Shown: one piece after another, positions 24,761-32,274 of the stretch
Position numbering within the stretch: the stretch's first letter is position 1
How the letters are laid out: every line of letters begins with the position of its first letter
Source: Methylibium sp965279545
GTDB taxonomy: Bacteria; Pseudomonadota; Gammaproteobacteria; Burkholderiales; Burkholderiaceae_C
Length of the DNA stretch: 64,000 nucleotides
Assembly (NCBI RefSeq): GCF_965279545.1
Contig: NZ_OZ257250.1
Coordinates: 4,092,001-4,156,000, forward strand
Direction of reading: 5' to 3'
Notes under the pieces: model-generated
What the model was told of the DNA's origin: nothing
Databases searched by the model: none
What the model saw: the letters and a program-made list of their open reading frames with translations, nothing else
Position numbers and translations under genes: made by a program

Positions 24761-25123
24761 ATGCAACTCAACGCCCGCAGCGAAGACCGCCTCAAGGGCG
24801 TGAACGTGGATATCGTCTCGGTGGTGCGCCGCGCCGCCGAGATCACCACCGTCGACTTCGTGGTGACCGAGGGCCTGCGCACCCGCGAGCGCCAGGCCGA
24901 GCTGTTCGCCGCGCGCGCGACCCGCACGATGAACAGCAAGCACATCGTCGGCCGCGCCGTCGACCTGGCGGCCGTGGTCGGCAGCGAGGTGCGCTGGGAC
25001 TGGCCTCTGTACCACCACCTGGCCAGCGCCATGAAGCTCGCCGCCGGCGAGCTGGGCATCCGCATCGCCTGGGGCGGCGACTGGGTGTCGTTCAAGGACG
25101 GGCCGCACTTCGAGCTGGCGTGA
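24761..25123 (+). CDS. Endolysin, M15-family L-Ala-D-Glu peptidase
   Basis: A 120-residue protein with the VanY/CwlK-type metallopeptidase fold. Zinc ligands are His61 and Asp68 in SKHIVGRAVDL and His116 in KDGPHFEL. Asp113 is the likely general base. It cuts the peptide stem of peptidoglycan when holin opens the membrane. It has no signal peptide or SAR segment, so release depends on a canonical holin. Length is normal for the family. Confidence 0.9.
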   Translation: MQLNARSEDRLKGVNVDIVSVVRRAAEITTVDFVVTEGLRTRERQAELFAARATRTMNSKHIVGRAVDLAAVVGSEVRWDWPLYHHLASAMKLAAGELGIRIAWGGDWVSFKDGPHFELA

Positions 25124-25200
25124 GGGCCTTGGCCCCGCGCTTTCCGGTTTTCTCAACCTGCAGCGATTGACGCTGTACCACTCCATCGAAAGGAAACACC

Positions 25201-25437
25201 ATGACTGTCCGAGCAAAGTTCAAAGTCCAGTCGATCACCCGCACCGCCAGCTGGAACGGCCCTGGCGAAATGCAGACGATCAAGCTCAACCCGGTCACCT
25301 CTGGTAGCGACGAGAACAAGGCGTTCTTCGCGGCCACTCCCGGCGGCAGCATTGACCTCAGCGTGGTGCCCAAGGAGGTCGGTGACCAGTTCGCCATCGG
25401 CCAGGAGTTCTACGTCGACTTCACGCCGGCGGGCTGA
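25201..25437 (+). CDS. Small conserved phage protein of unknown function
   Basis: The product is 78 residues, starting 77 bases after the endolysin behind AAAGGAAACACC. The sequence MTVRAKFKVQSITR, IKLNPVTSGS, ENKAFFAATPGGSIDLSVV and FYVDFTPAG matches a conserved phage small-protein family that I know from many tailed phages, with a predicted beta-barrel. The function is not known. It lies between endolysin and spanin genes. Confidence 0.75.
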   Translation: MTVRAKFKVQSITRTASWNGPGEMQTIKLNPVTSGSDENKAFFAATPGGSIDLSVVPKEVGDQFAIGQEFYVDFTPAG

Positions 25438-25439
25438 CC

Positions 25440-26003
25440 ATGCCCTGGCGCTGGCTTCTCCGCGTGGCCGGGCCGCCAGCGCTGCTGCTCTCGCTGTTGG
25501 GCCTGCTCTGGTGGGGCGCCTCCCACGCGCTCGACCAGGTGCGCAGCGAAGCGCACGCCGCTGGCCAGCGCGACGTGCAGCAGCGCTGGGACGCGGCCGA
25601 GCGCACGCGCGCCGAGCTGGCCCGCCAGGCCGAGGCGGCGGCCCGCGTGATCGAGCACGAAGACTGGCGCCGCAACGAAAGGATCAAGGATGAACAGATC
25701 AGGCTTCAGTCGCTGCAGTCGACTGCCCTCGCTGCTGCTCGCACTGAGCGTGACGGCCTGCGCGTCGACCTCGCCGCCCTCGCCGCCGAGCGCGCCCGCG
25801 ATCGCGCAGGGAGCACGGATCAGCAGGCCGCCGAGCGAGCTGATGCAGCCGCCACCCTCACCGGAAAGCTACTTGATCAATGCGCAGGGCGACGCGAAGA
25901 AGTGGCGCGAGCAGCTGGAGACCTTGCGCGCCAGGTGATCGGGCTGCAGGCCTGGGCGCGGTCGGCGCTGGAGACGTGCGGGCCGGCTGAGGCGCCGCCG
26001 TGA
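25440..26003 (+). CDS. Inner-membrane spanin (Rz-like, DUF2514 type)
   Basis: A 187-residue protein with one N-terminal membrane anchor (about 6-27, RVAGPPALLLSLLGLLWWG) and a long Glu/Arg/Ala-rich coiled coil in the periplasm (about 30-150). Late in lysis i-spanins join outer-membrane o-spanins and fuse the membranes. The partner is encoded inside this gene in another frame at 25690. It starts three bases after the previous stop. Confidence 0.85.
   Translation: MPWRWLLRVAGPPALLLSLLGLLWWGASHALDQVRSEAHAAGQRDVQQRWDAAERTRAELARQAEAAARVIEHEDWRRNERIKDEQIRLQSLQSTALAAARTERDGLRVDLAALAAERARDRAGSTDQQAAERADAAATLTGKLLDQCAGRREEVARAAGDLARQVIGLQAWARSALETCGPAEAPP
25690..25938 (+). CDS. Outer-membrane spanin lipoprotein (Rz1-like), embedded in Rz
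   Basis: The 82-residue product is read in a different frame wholly inside the i-spanin gene, from ATG 25690 behind AAGGATCAAGG. Residues 12-23 are hydrophobic and end in a lipobox (SVTAC, Cys24), after which a Pro/Ser-rich stretch follows (STSPPSPPSAPA). This is the hallmark of Rz1. The lipidated protein goes to the outer membrane and binds Rz across the periplasm. Confidence 0.85.
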   Translation: MNRSGFSRCSRLPSLLLALSVTACASTSPPSPPSAPAIAQGARISRPPSELMQPPPSPESYLINAQGDAKKWREQLETLRAR

Positions 26004-26006
26004 ATT

Positions 26007-26183
26007 TCACTTCGGCTCCGGCGCCTCGTCGATCTGGTCGCGCATCCACGGCGCGCCGCCGAGGCGCTCGTATTTGGCGCGCTGCGCCGCCGTCATGCGC
26101 ACCTCCACGCGCTCGGTCTGGCGCTGATCGTCGGGGATGCGCGGGCGGCCGCGGGGCCGTTTGTCGGTGTCGGGTGTGCTCAT
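26007..26183 (-). CDS. Small phage protein of unknown function (58 residues)
   Basis: Leftward frame from ATG at 26183 to TGA at 26007. The product is MSTPDTDKRPRGRPRIP, then DDQRQTERVEVRMTAAQR and an acidic end. The RGRPRIP piece is an AT-hook-like motif and the rest could form a short strand-helix-helix, reminiscent of ribbon-helix-helix repressors. That is only a suggestion. It overlaps the next gene by four bases (ATGA) and converges on the spanin gene, leaving three bases between the stops. Confidence 0.6.
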   Translation of the reverse strand: MSTPDTDKRPRGRPRIPDDQRQTERVEVRMTAAQRAKYERLGGAPWMRDQIDEAPEPK

Positions 26184-26395
26184 GCGCGATACGTGGAGCC
26201 GACCAGTGGGGCCGGCTCGCCGTCACGATTGGCGACGTTGTAGGGAAGGTGCGTGTAACTGACGCCGCTCGGGCCTTGGCAAAAGCGCGCGCAGTCCTCG
26301 GACTTCAGGAAGTGCGCCAGTACCATGCCGTCGAGGTCAAGCGCAAGATGAATGATGGTGGTGGTCATGTTGATCGTCTCGGATACGGTGCTCAT
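26180..26395 (-). CDS. Small leftward phage protein of unknown function
   Basis: From ATG 26395 the product is 71 residues; a later Met at 26368 would give 62. The chosen start overlaps the stop of the next upstream gene (ATGA), so coupled translation is likely. The sequence TTTIIHLALDLDGMVLAHFLKSEDCARF looks like a small soluble fold. No family recognised. It belongs to a leftward set of four genes at the right end of the prophage. Confidence 0.55.
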   Translation of the reverse strand: MSTVSETINMTTTIIHLALDLDGMVLAHFLKSEDCARFCQGPSGVSYTHLPYNVANRDGEPAPLVGSTYRA

Positions 26396-26622
26396 TGCAG
26401 CGTGGCGCGAATGGCCGCTGCCAAGTCGTCGCCGGCCATCAGCGTTGGGCCGCGCGGCTGCAGTCCCTGGCAGATCTGCGACGTGGTGCCGTTCGGGTGG
26501 ACTTGATGCACGTAGCTGCCGACACACACGAAGGTGCGGACCATCGTCGTGTCTTGCTCGCCATCGAAGTAGGCCTGCTCCACTTGGACGGCGCCGTTTT
26601 CGAGGGTGGTGATCTTGGTCAT
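26392..26622 (-). CDS. Small leftward phage protein of unknown function
   Basis: A 76-residue product from ATG 26622 behind GGAGCG; a longer frame to 26709 starts in AT-rich promoter-like DNA and is unlikely. Sequence features: TTLENGAVQVEQAYFDGEQDTTMVRTFVCVGSYVHQV and a C-terminal Ala/Arg helix. No membrane segment. Function unknown; probably the first gene of a leftward transcript. Confidence 0.55.
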   Translation of the reverse strand: MTKITTLENGAVQVEQAYFDGEQDTTMVRTFVCVGSYVHQVHPNGTTSQICQGLQPRGPTLMAGDDLAAAIRATLQ

Positions 26623-26659
26623 GTTGCGCTCCGTCGTGTTTGCCGTGTCGATGTGTATT

Positions 26660-26688
26660 AATGTACGGCAACTAATGAAGCGGCGCAA
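26660..26688 (-). promoter_or_regulatory. Candidate promoter for the leftward small-gene cluster
   Basis: Reading leftward, TTGCGC (26688-26683) and TACATT (26665-26660) are 17 bases apart in an unusually AT-rich stretch, about 40 bases upstream of the start at 26622. An outlier in base composition for this region. Confidence 0.4.
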
Positions 26689-26716
26689 GTCTTTTTTGTA
26701 CGGTGACAATGTAAAG

Positions 26717-26899
26717 TTAGGCCTTCTTCTCTTCGCTGTACTTCTTCAGCGCCTCATATAGGTAGGCCGGGATCGGCTCCCACGCTTGCTCATGCACGTC
26801 GCACTCCACGCGCCAAAAGTAGGCGTCGCCTTCTCGCTTCGCCTCGAGGCACCCGCGGTAGTTTCCGGCTTCTTCAAAGATCAGAACTTCTTCAGTCAT
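26717..26899 (-). CDS. Small acidic phage-end protein of unknown function
   Basis: A 60-residue product, start at 26899 with GGAGAACGAG in front. It is strongly charged: MTEEVLIFEEAGNYRGC, then YFWRVECDVHEQAW and a Lys/Glu tail. The mix of aromatic and acidic residues is like small anti-defence or host-takeover proteins, but nothing establishes that. Last gene of the prophage before the presumed right attachment site. Confidence 0.55.
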   Translation of the reverse strand: MTEEVLIFEEAGNYRGCLEAKREGDAYFWRVECDVHEQAWEPIPAYLYEALKKYSEEKKA

Positions 26900-27087
26900 C
26901 TCGTTCTCCGGTTCGCCACACCTGTCGCGCTCCGGCGGCAGGCCTAACTGATCGGTCGAGGCGACGCCTTGCGGCGTCGCGGTTGTGGTGTGCGAAGGCG
27001 CTCCTCACCTCCAACGTTGGGCATGGGGCATCGTAGCCCGCTGGCTGCACCCTACAGCCGTATCCGTCTCCGGGTAACATTGCGAGT

Positions 27088-27098
27088 CCCCGCAACCA
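27088..27098 (+). other. Candidate attR: 3' end of initiator tRNA
   Basis: CCCCGCAACCA equals the acceptor strand, discriminator and CCA end of bacterial tRNA-fMet. The sequence before it does not continue as a tRNA T-arm, as expected where phage DNA replaces the gene body. Short, so tentative. Confidence 0.4.
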
Positions 27099-27458
27099 AA
27101 GAACACCGGTTCCGGCCGACATCAAACGCCCACTTTGCAGTGGGCGTTTTGCTTGGTGGCTCCGCATCGACTTGCCTGCAGATTGAGCATTGGTCCATCG
27201 GCCCGAGCAGCGGTCGAATCGGATCGAGGTGTCCGCGCAGACACTCGGCCGCCGACGTCAAGCGTCCGATCGGCACTCCCATTGGCGGAAGTGCTTCTCG
27301 CTGTGTTCAGGTCGGCAGCACGTTTCGACGGCATCGACATCGATGAACGTCGGTCGTTGTCACACGCCGTTCGCCGCTTCTTGATGGCCGTCAATCGCAG
27401 GCCGATGTCTTGCGTCAAGAATCCAGATGAGTTTTCAACCGCTGACGGGGGTGGACCC
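27099..27458. other. Gap between prophage and first host gene
   Basis: About 360 bases with no convincing gene. It contains a strong bidirectional hairpin at 27124-27150 and otherwise ordinary GC-rich sequence upstream of the cytochrome gene. Confidence 0.6.
27124..27150. terminator. Bidirectional terminator at the host junction
   Basis: AAACGCCCACT and AGTGGGCGTTT form an 11-pair stem with a TTGC loop, a T run on the right and an A run on the left. It would suit a tRNA or host gene that lay here before insertion. Confidence 0.8.
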
Positions 27459-28079
27459 ATGCGATCGATGCAAGGCAAGTTCGCGCTGCTGGTCGGCGCA
27501 GTCGTCACGGCAAGTGCTGCGCTGGCTCAAGATGTGCCGACCGAGCAGGAAGCCGTGCGCCGCGCCATCCATGTCTGTGCGGCTTGCCACGGTGACGGCG
27601 GTCGCAGCCAGACCGCGTCGGTACCGTCGCTGGCCGGCCAGATGCGCCAGTACACGATTGCCCAGTTGAAGGACTTCCGTTCGCAGACGCGCGCGGAGAC
27701 GGGCACGCGCGCCTACATGTGGGGGGTGTCTGCACTCCTTGATGACGCGATGATCGTCGGCCTGGCCGACTACTACGCCGCGCAAGCGCCGGCCGGAGGC
27801 AAGCCTGGCAAGCCGGCGCTGGTCCAGACGGGTCGCAGGATCTTCGTCGAAGGTGCTCCGGCGCGTGGTGTACGCGCTTGCGCCTCATGCCATGGCAGCG
27901 GCGGCGAGGGGGCGGCCGGCTTTCCCCGCTTGGCGGGCCAGCGTGCCGACTACGTGTATGGGCAACTCAAGGTGTTCGGTACCCAGCTGCGGTCGCACGG
28001 TGTCGTGATGCAGGGCGAGGTCAAGGCGATGACGCCGGCAGAGATGCGCGCGGTGGCCGAGTACGTGCAGTCGCTTTGA
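27459..28079 (+). CDS. Dihaem cytochrome c4-type protein
   Basis: A 206-residue protein from ATG 27459; an upstream frame exists but has no export signal at its start. A signal peptide (core 9-22, cleavage ALA-Q) sends it to the periplasm. Haem-binding CAACH is at 40-44 and CASCH at 141-145, each in a similar domain with GDGGRSQTASVPSLAGQ and GSGGEGAAGFPRLAGQ, the duplicated layout of cytochrome c4. Such proteins carry electrons to terminal oxidases. It is the first gene of the host side. Confidence 0.85.
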   Translation: MRSMQGKFALLVGAVVTASAALAQDVPTEQEAVRRAIHVCAACHGDGGRSQTASVPSLAGQMRQYTIAQLKDFRSQTRAETGTRAYMWGVSALLDDAMIVGLADYYAAQAPAGGKPGKPALVQTGRRIFVEGAPARGVRACASCHGSGGEGAAGFPRLAGQRADYVYGQLKVFGTQLRSHGVVMQGEVKAMTPAEMRAVAEYVQSL

Positions 28080-28181
28080 CCTGTTGCGGGTGTCCGAAGG
28101 GCGCCGCCTGGTAGCTGCTTCGCCTTCCACGGCGGCGATGCGGATGCCGGGCCGGTGCTGCCGGCGAGTGCGCAGGCCTGC

Positions 28182-29000
28182 TTACCGAGAGCCGTCGCGG
28201 CGCGGCATCTCGCTCTCGTGCCAGTGGCCGAGCACCCACTTCGAAAGTCCCGAGAACACCAGGAAAATCGCCACACCCAGCAGCGACACCAGCAGCAGCG
28301 CGGCGAACATCAGGGGTGTTTCGGTGCGGAAGCTCGCCTCGAGAATGCGCGAAGCCAGGCCGGTCTCGCGGCCGGCCGTGCCGGCGGTGAACTCCGCCAC
28401 CACCGCGCCGATCAGGCTCAGCCCGCCGGCGACCTTGAGTCCCGCCATGAAGTAGGGCAGCGCGCTCGGCACCAGCAGCAGGCGCAGCCGCTGCCAACGC
28501 GTCGCGCGGTACAGGGTGAACAGATCGCGCAGCCCGGCGTCGGCACTCTTCAGGCCGATCGCGGTGTTGGCCAGGATGGGGAAGAACGCGACGATCCATG
28601 CGCACAGCAGCAGCGCCAGCGTGGTGTTCTCGACGTAGATCAGGATCAGCGGTGCGATCGCGATGATCGGCGTGACCTGCAGCACCACCGCGATCGGGAA
28701 CAGCGCGATTTCCACCCAGCGCGACAGCGCGAACGCCACCGCCAGCAACACGCCGCCGAGCACCGCCGCGCCGAGCGCCAGCAGGGTCAGCTTGACCGTG
28801 AACCACAGCGAAGGACCGAGCGAATCCCAGTGCTCGACGAGCGTCGCGACGATCAGCGACGGTGCCGGCAGGATGTAGTGCGGGATCTGCCGGACGCGGA
28901 CGACCAGCTCCCAGGCGAGCAACACCGCTGCGATCAGGACCACCGGCAGCGCCAGGCGCAGCCAGCGCTCCGGCAGGGCCCGGACGCGCCGGCGCGCCAC
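28182..29000 (-). CDS. ABC transporter permease, NitT/TauT type
   Basis: The 272-residue protein starts with GTG at 29000, directly next to the ATPase stop. About six hydrophobic segments are visible, and the EAA-like cytoplasmic loop is LKSADAGLRDLFTLYRATRWQRLRLLLVPSALPYFMAGLKVAGG. This fits the SsuC/TauC/ThiX family of importers of small anions, amines or pyrimidines. The substrate cannot be told: no periplasmic binding protein is encoded next to it. Confidence 0.85.
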   Translation of the reverse strand: MARRRVRALPERWLRLALPVVLIAAVLLAWELVVRVRQIPHYILPAPSLIVATLVEHWDSLGPSLWFTVKLTLLALGAAVLGGVLLAVAFALSRWVEIALFPIAVVLQVTPIIAIAPLILIYVENTTLALLLCAWIVAFFPILANTAIGLKSADAGLRDLFTLYRATRWQRLRLLLVPSALPYFMAGLKVAGGLSLIGAVVAEFTAGTAGRETGLASRILEASFRTETPLMFAALLLVSLLGVAIFLVFSGLSKWVLGHWHESEMPRRDGSR

Positions 29001-29780
29001 TCAGGCGGACTCCGCACCCACGCCCACGACGGCGCGGCGCAGGGCGCGCGAGACCGCGACGCACTGCTCCCCATAGCTCGCCGAGTTGCGGAAGGCTTCG
29101 CCGCGCGGGCGGGCGGCGTCGATGCGGATCTCGCCGTGGATGCGACCCGGTGGCGGCCCCATCACCAGGACGCGGTCCGCGAGGTAGACCGATTCGTAGA
29201 CGCTGTGCGTCACGAACACCACGGCGAAGCCTTGCTCGGCCTGGATCGCGAGCAAATCGTCGTTGAGCTTCAGGCGTGTCATCTCGTCGAGTGCGGCGAA
29301 GGGCTCGTCCATCAGCAGCAACCGGGGCCGCGTGACCAGCGCCCGCGCGATCGACGCGCGCATCTTCATGCCGCCCGACAGCTCATGCGGGTAGGCCTGC
29401 GCCGCGTGCGACAGACCGACGCGCTCCAGTGCACCGGCGATCGTGGCGTTGGCGCTGGCCAGCGTCCGGCCCTGCAGGCGCAGCGGCAGGAACACGTTGT
29501 GGGCCACGGTGGTCCAGGGCATCAGTGTCGATTCCTGGAACACGAAGCCCAGTTCGGGCGCGTGCCCCTGGGCCGGCCACGCCAGCGTGCCGGTGGCCGG
29601 CCGCTCCAGTCCGGCGATCAGCCGCAAGGCCGTGCTCTTGCCGCAACCCGAGGGGCCGAGCACGCTGACGAACTCCCGCGTGCCCACCTCGAAGCTCAGG
29701 TTCTGAAGTGCGAGATTGCCGTTCGGATAACGCATGCCGACCCGAAGCAGGCTCAGCAAGGGAGCGGCAATGGTGTCCAT
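29001..29780 (-). CDS. ABC transporter ATPase, NitT/TauT type
   Basis: A 259-residue protein from ATG 29780; an earlier Met in frame would add 22 untypical residues. Walker A GPSGCGKST at 42-50, signature LSGGMKMRASIARAL, Walker B LLLMDEPFAALD, and H-loop THSVYES are all present. It powers the adjacent permease. In this family the substrate may be taurine, alkanesulfonate, nitrate or HMP. XdhC lies upstream on the same strand, 88 bases away, so nucleobase or purine import is possible but unproven. Confidence 0.9.
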   Translation of the reverse strand: MDTIAAPLLSLLRVGMRYPNGNLALQNLSFEVGTREFVSVLGPSGCGKSTALRLIAGLERPATGTLAWPAQGHAPELGFVFQESTLMPWTTVAHNVFLPLRLQGRTLASANATIAGALERVGLSHAAQAYPHELSGGMKMRASIARALVTRPRLLLMDEPFAALDEMTRLKLNDDLLAIQAEQGFAVVFVTHSVYESVYLADRVLVMGPPPGRIHGEIRIDAARPRGEAFRNSASYGEQCVAVSRALRRAVVGVGAESA

Positions 29781-29868
29781 CCGGTCAGGGTACTGGTGGC
29801 GTGGCGGCAAGCTCCGGGGCGGCGACGGGCAGGCCGTTGTCGCCAAGCCCGCGCCTGCCCGGCCTGCC

Positions 29869-30867
29869 TCAGGCTTGCATTGTGGTGGCCGGCACCGACA
29901 CCGAACCGGTTTTCTTCTGAGCCAGATCGACTCCGTGGCGCACCGCGATCACCTCGGCCAGGATCGCCACCGCGATTTCGGCCGGCGTCCTGGCGCCCAG
30001 GTGCAGGCCGATCGGCCCGTGCAGGCGGTCGATCTCGGCTGGCGACAGATCGAACAGCGCGAGTCTTTCCTTGCGCCGGGCGGTGTTGCCGCGCGAACCC
30101 AGCGCGCCGACATAGAAGGCCGGCGACTTCAGCGCCTCGAGCAGCGCCAGGTCGTCCAGCTTGGGATCGTGCGTGAGTGCGACCAGCGCACTGTGCGGGT
30201 CGAGCCGCAGCTCCGCCACCAGGTCGTCCGGCATCGCCGTGCTGAAGCGGCTGCCCGGCAGGTCCCAGCTCAGGTGATATTCCTCGCGCGGGTCGCAGCA
30301 GATCACTTCGAAGTCCAGCGCCAGCGCCATGTGTGCCAGCACGCGCGACAGCTGGCCAGCGCCGATGATCACCAGCCGCCAGCGCGGTCCGAACAGCGCG
30401 CGCAGCGTCCGGCCGTCGAAGCTGAAGGTCTCGCCACGCGACGCCGGCTCCAGCGTCACGCTGCCGCTGGCCAGATCGAGCCGGCGTGCCACCAGTTCAT
30501 GGCGTTCGGTGCGGGCCAGCACCTCGTCGATCCATGCGGCTGAGCTCAACGGCTCCTGCAGCAAGCGCAGGTTGCCACCGCAGGGCAGGCCGAAACGCGC
30601 GGCTTCTTCCTTGCTCACGCCGTAGTTCACGAGCGAAGGCGTGGTCACGCGTTCGCCGTGGCGCACGCGGTCGATCAGGTCGTCTTCGACGCAACCGCCC
30701 GAGACCGAGCCGACCACCCGGCCGTCGTCGCGCAAGGCCAGCAGTGCCCCGGGCGGGCGCGGCGCCGAGCCCCAGGTCTCGAGCACCGTGACCAGCCACA
30801 CGCGCCGGCCCGCTGCGAACCACCGGCGGGCCTCGGTCAGCACTTGCAGGTCGAGACTGTCCATCAT
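29869..30867 (-). CDS. XdhC/CoxF-family molybdenum cofactor maturation protein
   Basis: A 332-residue protein. The N-terminal XdhC_CoxI domain has VLETWGSAPRPPGALLAL and GSVSGGCVEDDLIDR, and the C-terminal Rossmann domain has LVIIGAGQLSRVLAHMA and YVGALGSRGNTARRKERL. Proteins of this family bind the molybdenum cofactor, help sulfurate it and hand it to xanthine dehydrogenase-type enzymes. No xdhAB genes lie in the window, so the client is unknown. It sits just upstream of the NitT/TauT-type ABC genes on the same strand. Confidence 0.85.
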   Translation of the reverse strand: MMDSLDLQVLTEARRWFAAGRRVWLVTVLETWGSAPRPPGALLALRDDGRVVGSVSGGCVEDDLIDRVRHGERVTTPSLVNYGVSKEEAARFGLPCGGNLRLLQEPLSSAAWIDEVLARTERHELVARRLDLASGSVTLEPASRGETFSFDGRTLRALFGPRWRLVIIGAGQLSRVLAHMALALDFEVICCDPREEYHLSWDLPGSRFSTAMPDDLVAELRLDPHSALVALTHDPKLDDLALLEALKSPAFYVGALGSRGNTARRKERLALFDLSPAEIDRLHGPIGLHLGARTPAEIAVAILAEVIAVRHGVDLAQKKTGSVSVPATTMQA

Positions 30868-31000
30868 GAACCCGCGGGTGTGAGAGTGGGGCGGCTTTCA
30901 GTGCCTCGGGCGTGGCCGCAAGACGCCGACACCGAACCTCGACGGACAAAGCGCTTCAAGAGCACTGCGCAGGAACTGTCGTCCCGCGCCGGGCTGCCTG

Positions 31001-31300
31001 TCAGTCGGCGCTGCTGTCGCTGGTTTCCGCAGCAGCAGCGGCAGCTGCTGCTGCCGCGAGCTTCTTGCTGCGCGGGTTCTTCTCGCACAGCGGCTCGCAC
31101 ACTGGCTGGCTGCGGCCCAGCACCTTTTGCATGGTGCGGCGGTTCGGCGGTTGGTGGGCGCCGCAGAAGAAACAGGACATCGTGTTCGTCGCGCCCGAGA
31201 ACGCGCCAGGGCGCGGCGAGAACGGCGAGCCCGGGGCCTTGCTGGTGTAGCGAAGTCCGTCCTGCTGGATGCGGGTCGTTGTGTCTTTGCGTGAGGCCAT
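31001..31300 (-). CDS. Small Cys-rich protein with poly-Ala tail
   Basis: A 99-residue product. Cysteines occur as CFFC (about 43-46) and CEPLC (about 68-72), which could bind one zinc ion. Around them are PNRRTMQKVLGRSQPVCEPLCEKNPRSKK, a basic stretch that may bind nucleic acid. The C-terminus is a run of about 11 Ala followed by acidic residues. The run is coded by mixed GCN codons, so it is not a simple repeat. Function unknown; the pattern looks conserved rather than accidental. Confidence 0.6.
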   Translation of the reverse strand: MASRKDTTTRIQQDGLRYTSKAPGSPFSPRPGAFSGATNTMSCFFCGAHQPPNRRTMQKVLGRSQPVCEPLCEKNPRSKKLAAAAAAAAAAETSDSSAD

Positions 31301-31428
31301 ACCGCTATTGTCTCAGGCTCTGGCCTATTTTGTCGGCACGGGGCAACCCGCAGCACCGAAAGCCCGGGTTTCAAGGTGTGAAGGACCGCCAGATCCCGAC
31401 GCAAGGGGCGGTGTGCGCCGTCTGAGGA

Positions 31429-32040
31429 TCAACGTCGGGTCAACACCAGCGCCAACTCCGCCCAGCCGCTGGCCGGGTGCGGGACCCGGGGATACGGTGG
31501 GGGCGGCCATTCCCAGCAACTGGCCGGCAGCAGGGCACGCAGCGCGTTCACATCCACGTGATAGGGCGGGCCTTCGATCAGGCCCAGGCCGGCACCGTCG
31601 CGGTGCGCCTGCATCGCCAGCAGGGCGAGCCGGCCGCCCGGACGCAGCCAGGCATGCAGCTGGGCTGCGTAGATGACCCAGTGATCGGGGTGCAGGGCGC
31701 ACAGGCAGGTCTGCTCGTACACCCCATCGAGCGGTGTTTCGGGTTGCCACGTCAGCACGTCGGCCTGCACCACCTCGGCCACCAGGCTGGCGGCGGCAAG
31801 CCGGTCGCGCGTCAGGGCCACGGCGCCGGGTGCGTAGTCGATCGCGGTGACCGTGAAGCCGGCACGTGCGAGCAACTCGACCTCGTGACCGCTGCCGCAG
31901 CCCGGCACCGCAATGCGCCCGGGAGGCAGCGTGCCGTCGTTCAGCCAGACGGAAAGCTGCGGACTCGGCGCGCCGCGGTCCCAGGGCAGTTGCCCGGCGT
32001 CGAAGCGCTGCTGCCAGAAGGCGATGTCGGGGCCGCTCAT
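31429..32040 (-). CDS. SAM-dependent methyltransferase, thiopurine methyltransferase type
   Basis: The 203-residue protein starts MSGPDIAFWQQRFDAGQLPWDRGAPSPQL, the usual beginning of TPMT-like bacterial enzymes. The SAM motif is AVPGCGSGHEVELLARAGF, followed by TAIDYAPGAV and a motif with YEQTCLCALHPD. Such proteins methylate thiols, selenols or tellurite. The physiological substrate is not known. It is divergently oriented to the hemerythrin gene. Confidence 0.85.
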   Translation of the reverse strand: MSGPDIAFWQQRFDAGQLPWDRGAPSPQLSVWLNDGTLPPGRIAVPGCGSGHEVELLARAGFTVTAIDYAPGAVALTRDRLAAASLVAEVVQADVLTWQPETPLDGVYEQTCLCALHPDHWVIYAAQLHAWLRPGGRLALLAMQAHRDGAGLGLIEGPPYHVDVNALRALLPASCWEWPPPPYPRVPHPASGWAELALVLTRR

Positions 32041-32115
32041 GCAGCGCAGTCTAGCGGCCTGAACGTTTCCCCCGGCGGGGGAGACAGCACCGGCCGGCCA
32101 CCCGACAGGCCCCCA

Positions 32116-32126
32116 TTGCTTAGCAA
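32116..32126. promoter_or_regulatory. Palindrome in the hemerythrin/methyltransferase divergent region
   Basis: TTGCTTAGCAA is a perfect 11-base palindrome; a related half-site, TTTAGCAA, lies at 32152-32159. The 234-base divergent gap suggests an operator for one or both genes. No regulator family can be named. Confidence 0.3.
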
Positions 32127-32274
32127 ATCGGTAAGGGCACGCTAGGCGCGATTTAGCAACGCGGCCGGGTTCCGCTTCCTAGACTTCTTTCCGTGGCCCA
32201 GGGCACCACCTCATCGGCAACAAGGCGGGCCCGACCGGGGTCTGCCGGCCCACCAGACCCACGCGAGACCCACC

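Larger units (their letters stand above)
1..27098. mobile_element. Lambda-like siphoprophage, right part
   Basis: From the left edge to about 27.1 kb nearly every gene is phage-type and rightward: replication, antitermination, packaging, head, tail and lysis in lambda order. Terminase, portal, HK97-type capsid, tail tube, tape measure, J-like tip, endolysin and spanins all look intact, so particles may still be made. The integrase, repressor and left attachment site are outside the window. The right border is inferred from an 11-base match to the 3' end of initiator tRNA at 27088-27098 and from the change to ordinary host genes at 27459. Confidence 0.9.

Noticed and set aside
26961..26980. 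Terminator hairpin GCGACGCC-TTGC-GGCGTCGC
   Set aside because: The stem is perfect but neither side has a T run; kept out of the terminator list.
27135..27458. N-terminal extension of the cytochrome c4 frame
   Set aside because: It begins in the terminator and adds 108 residues before a proper signal peptide.
28155..30176. Rightward frame across the ABC and XdhC genes
   Set aside because: Shadow of three well-supported leftward genes.
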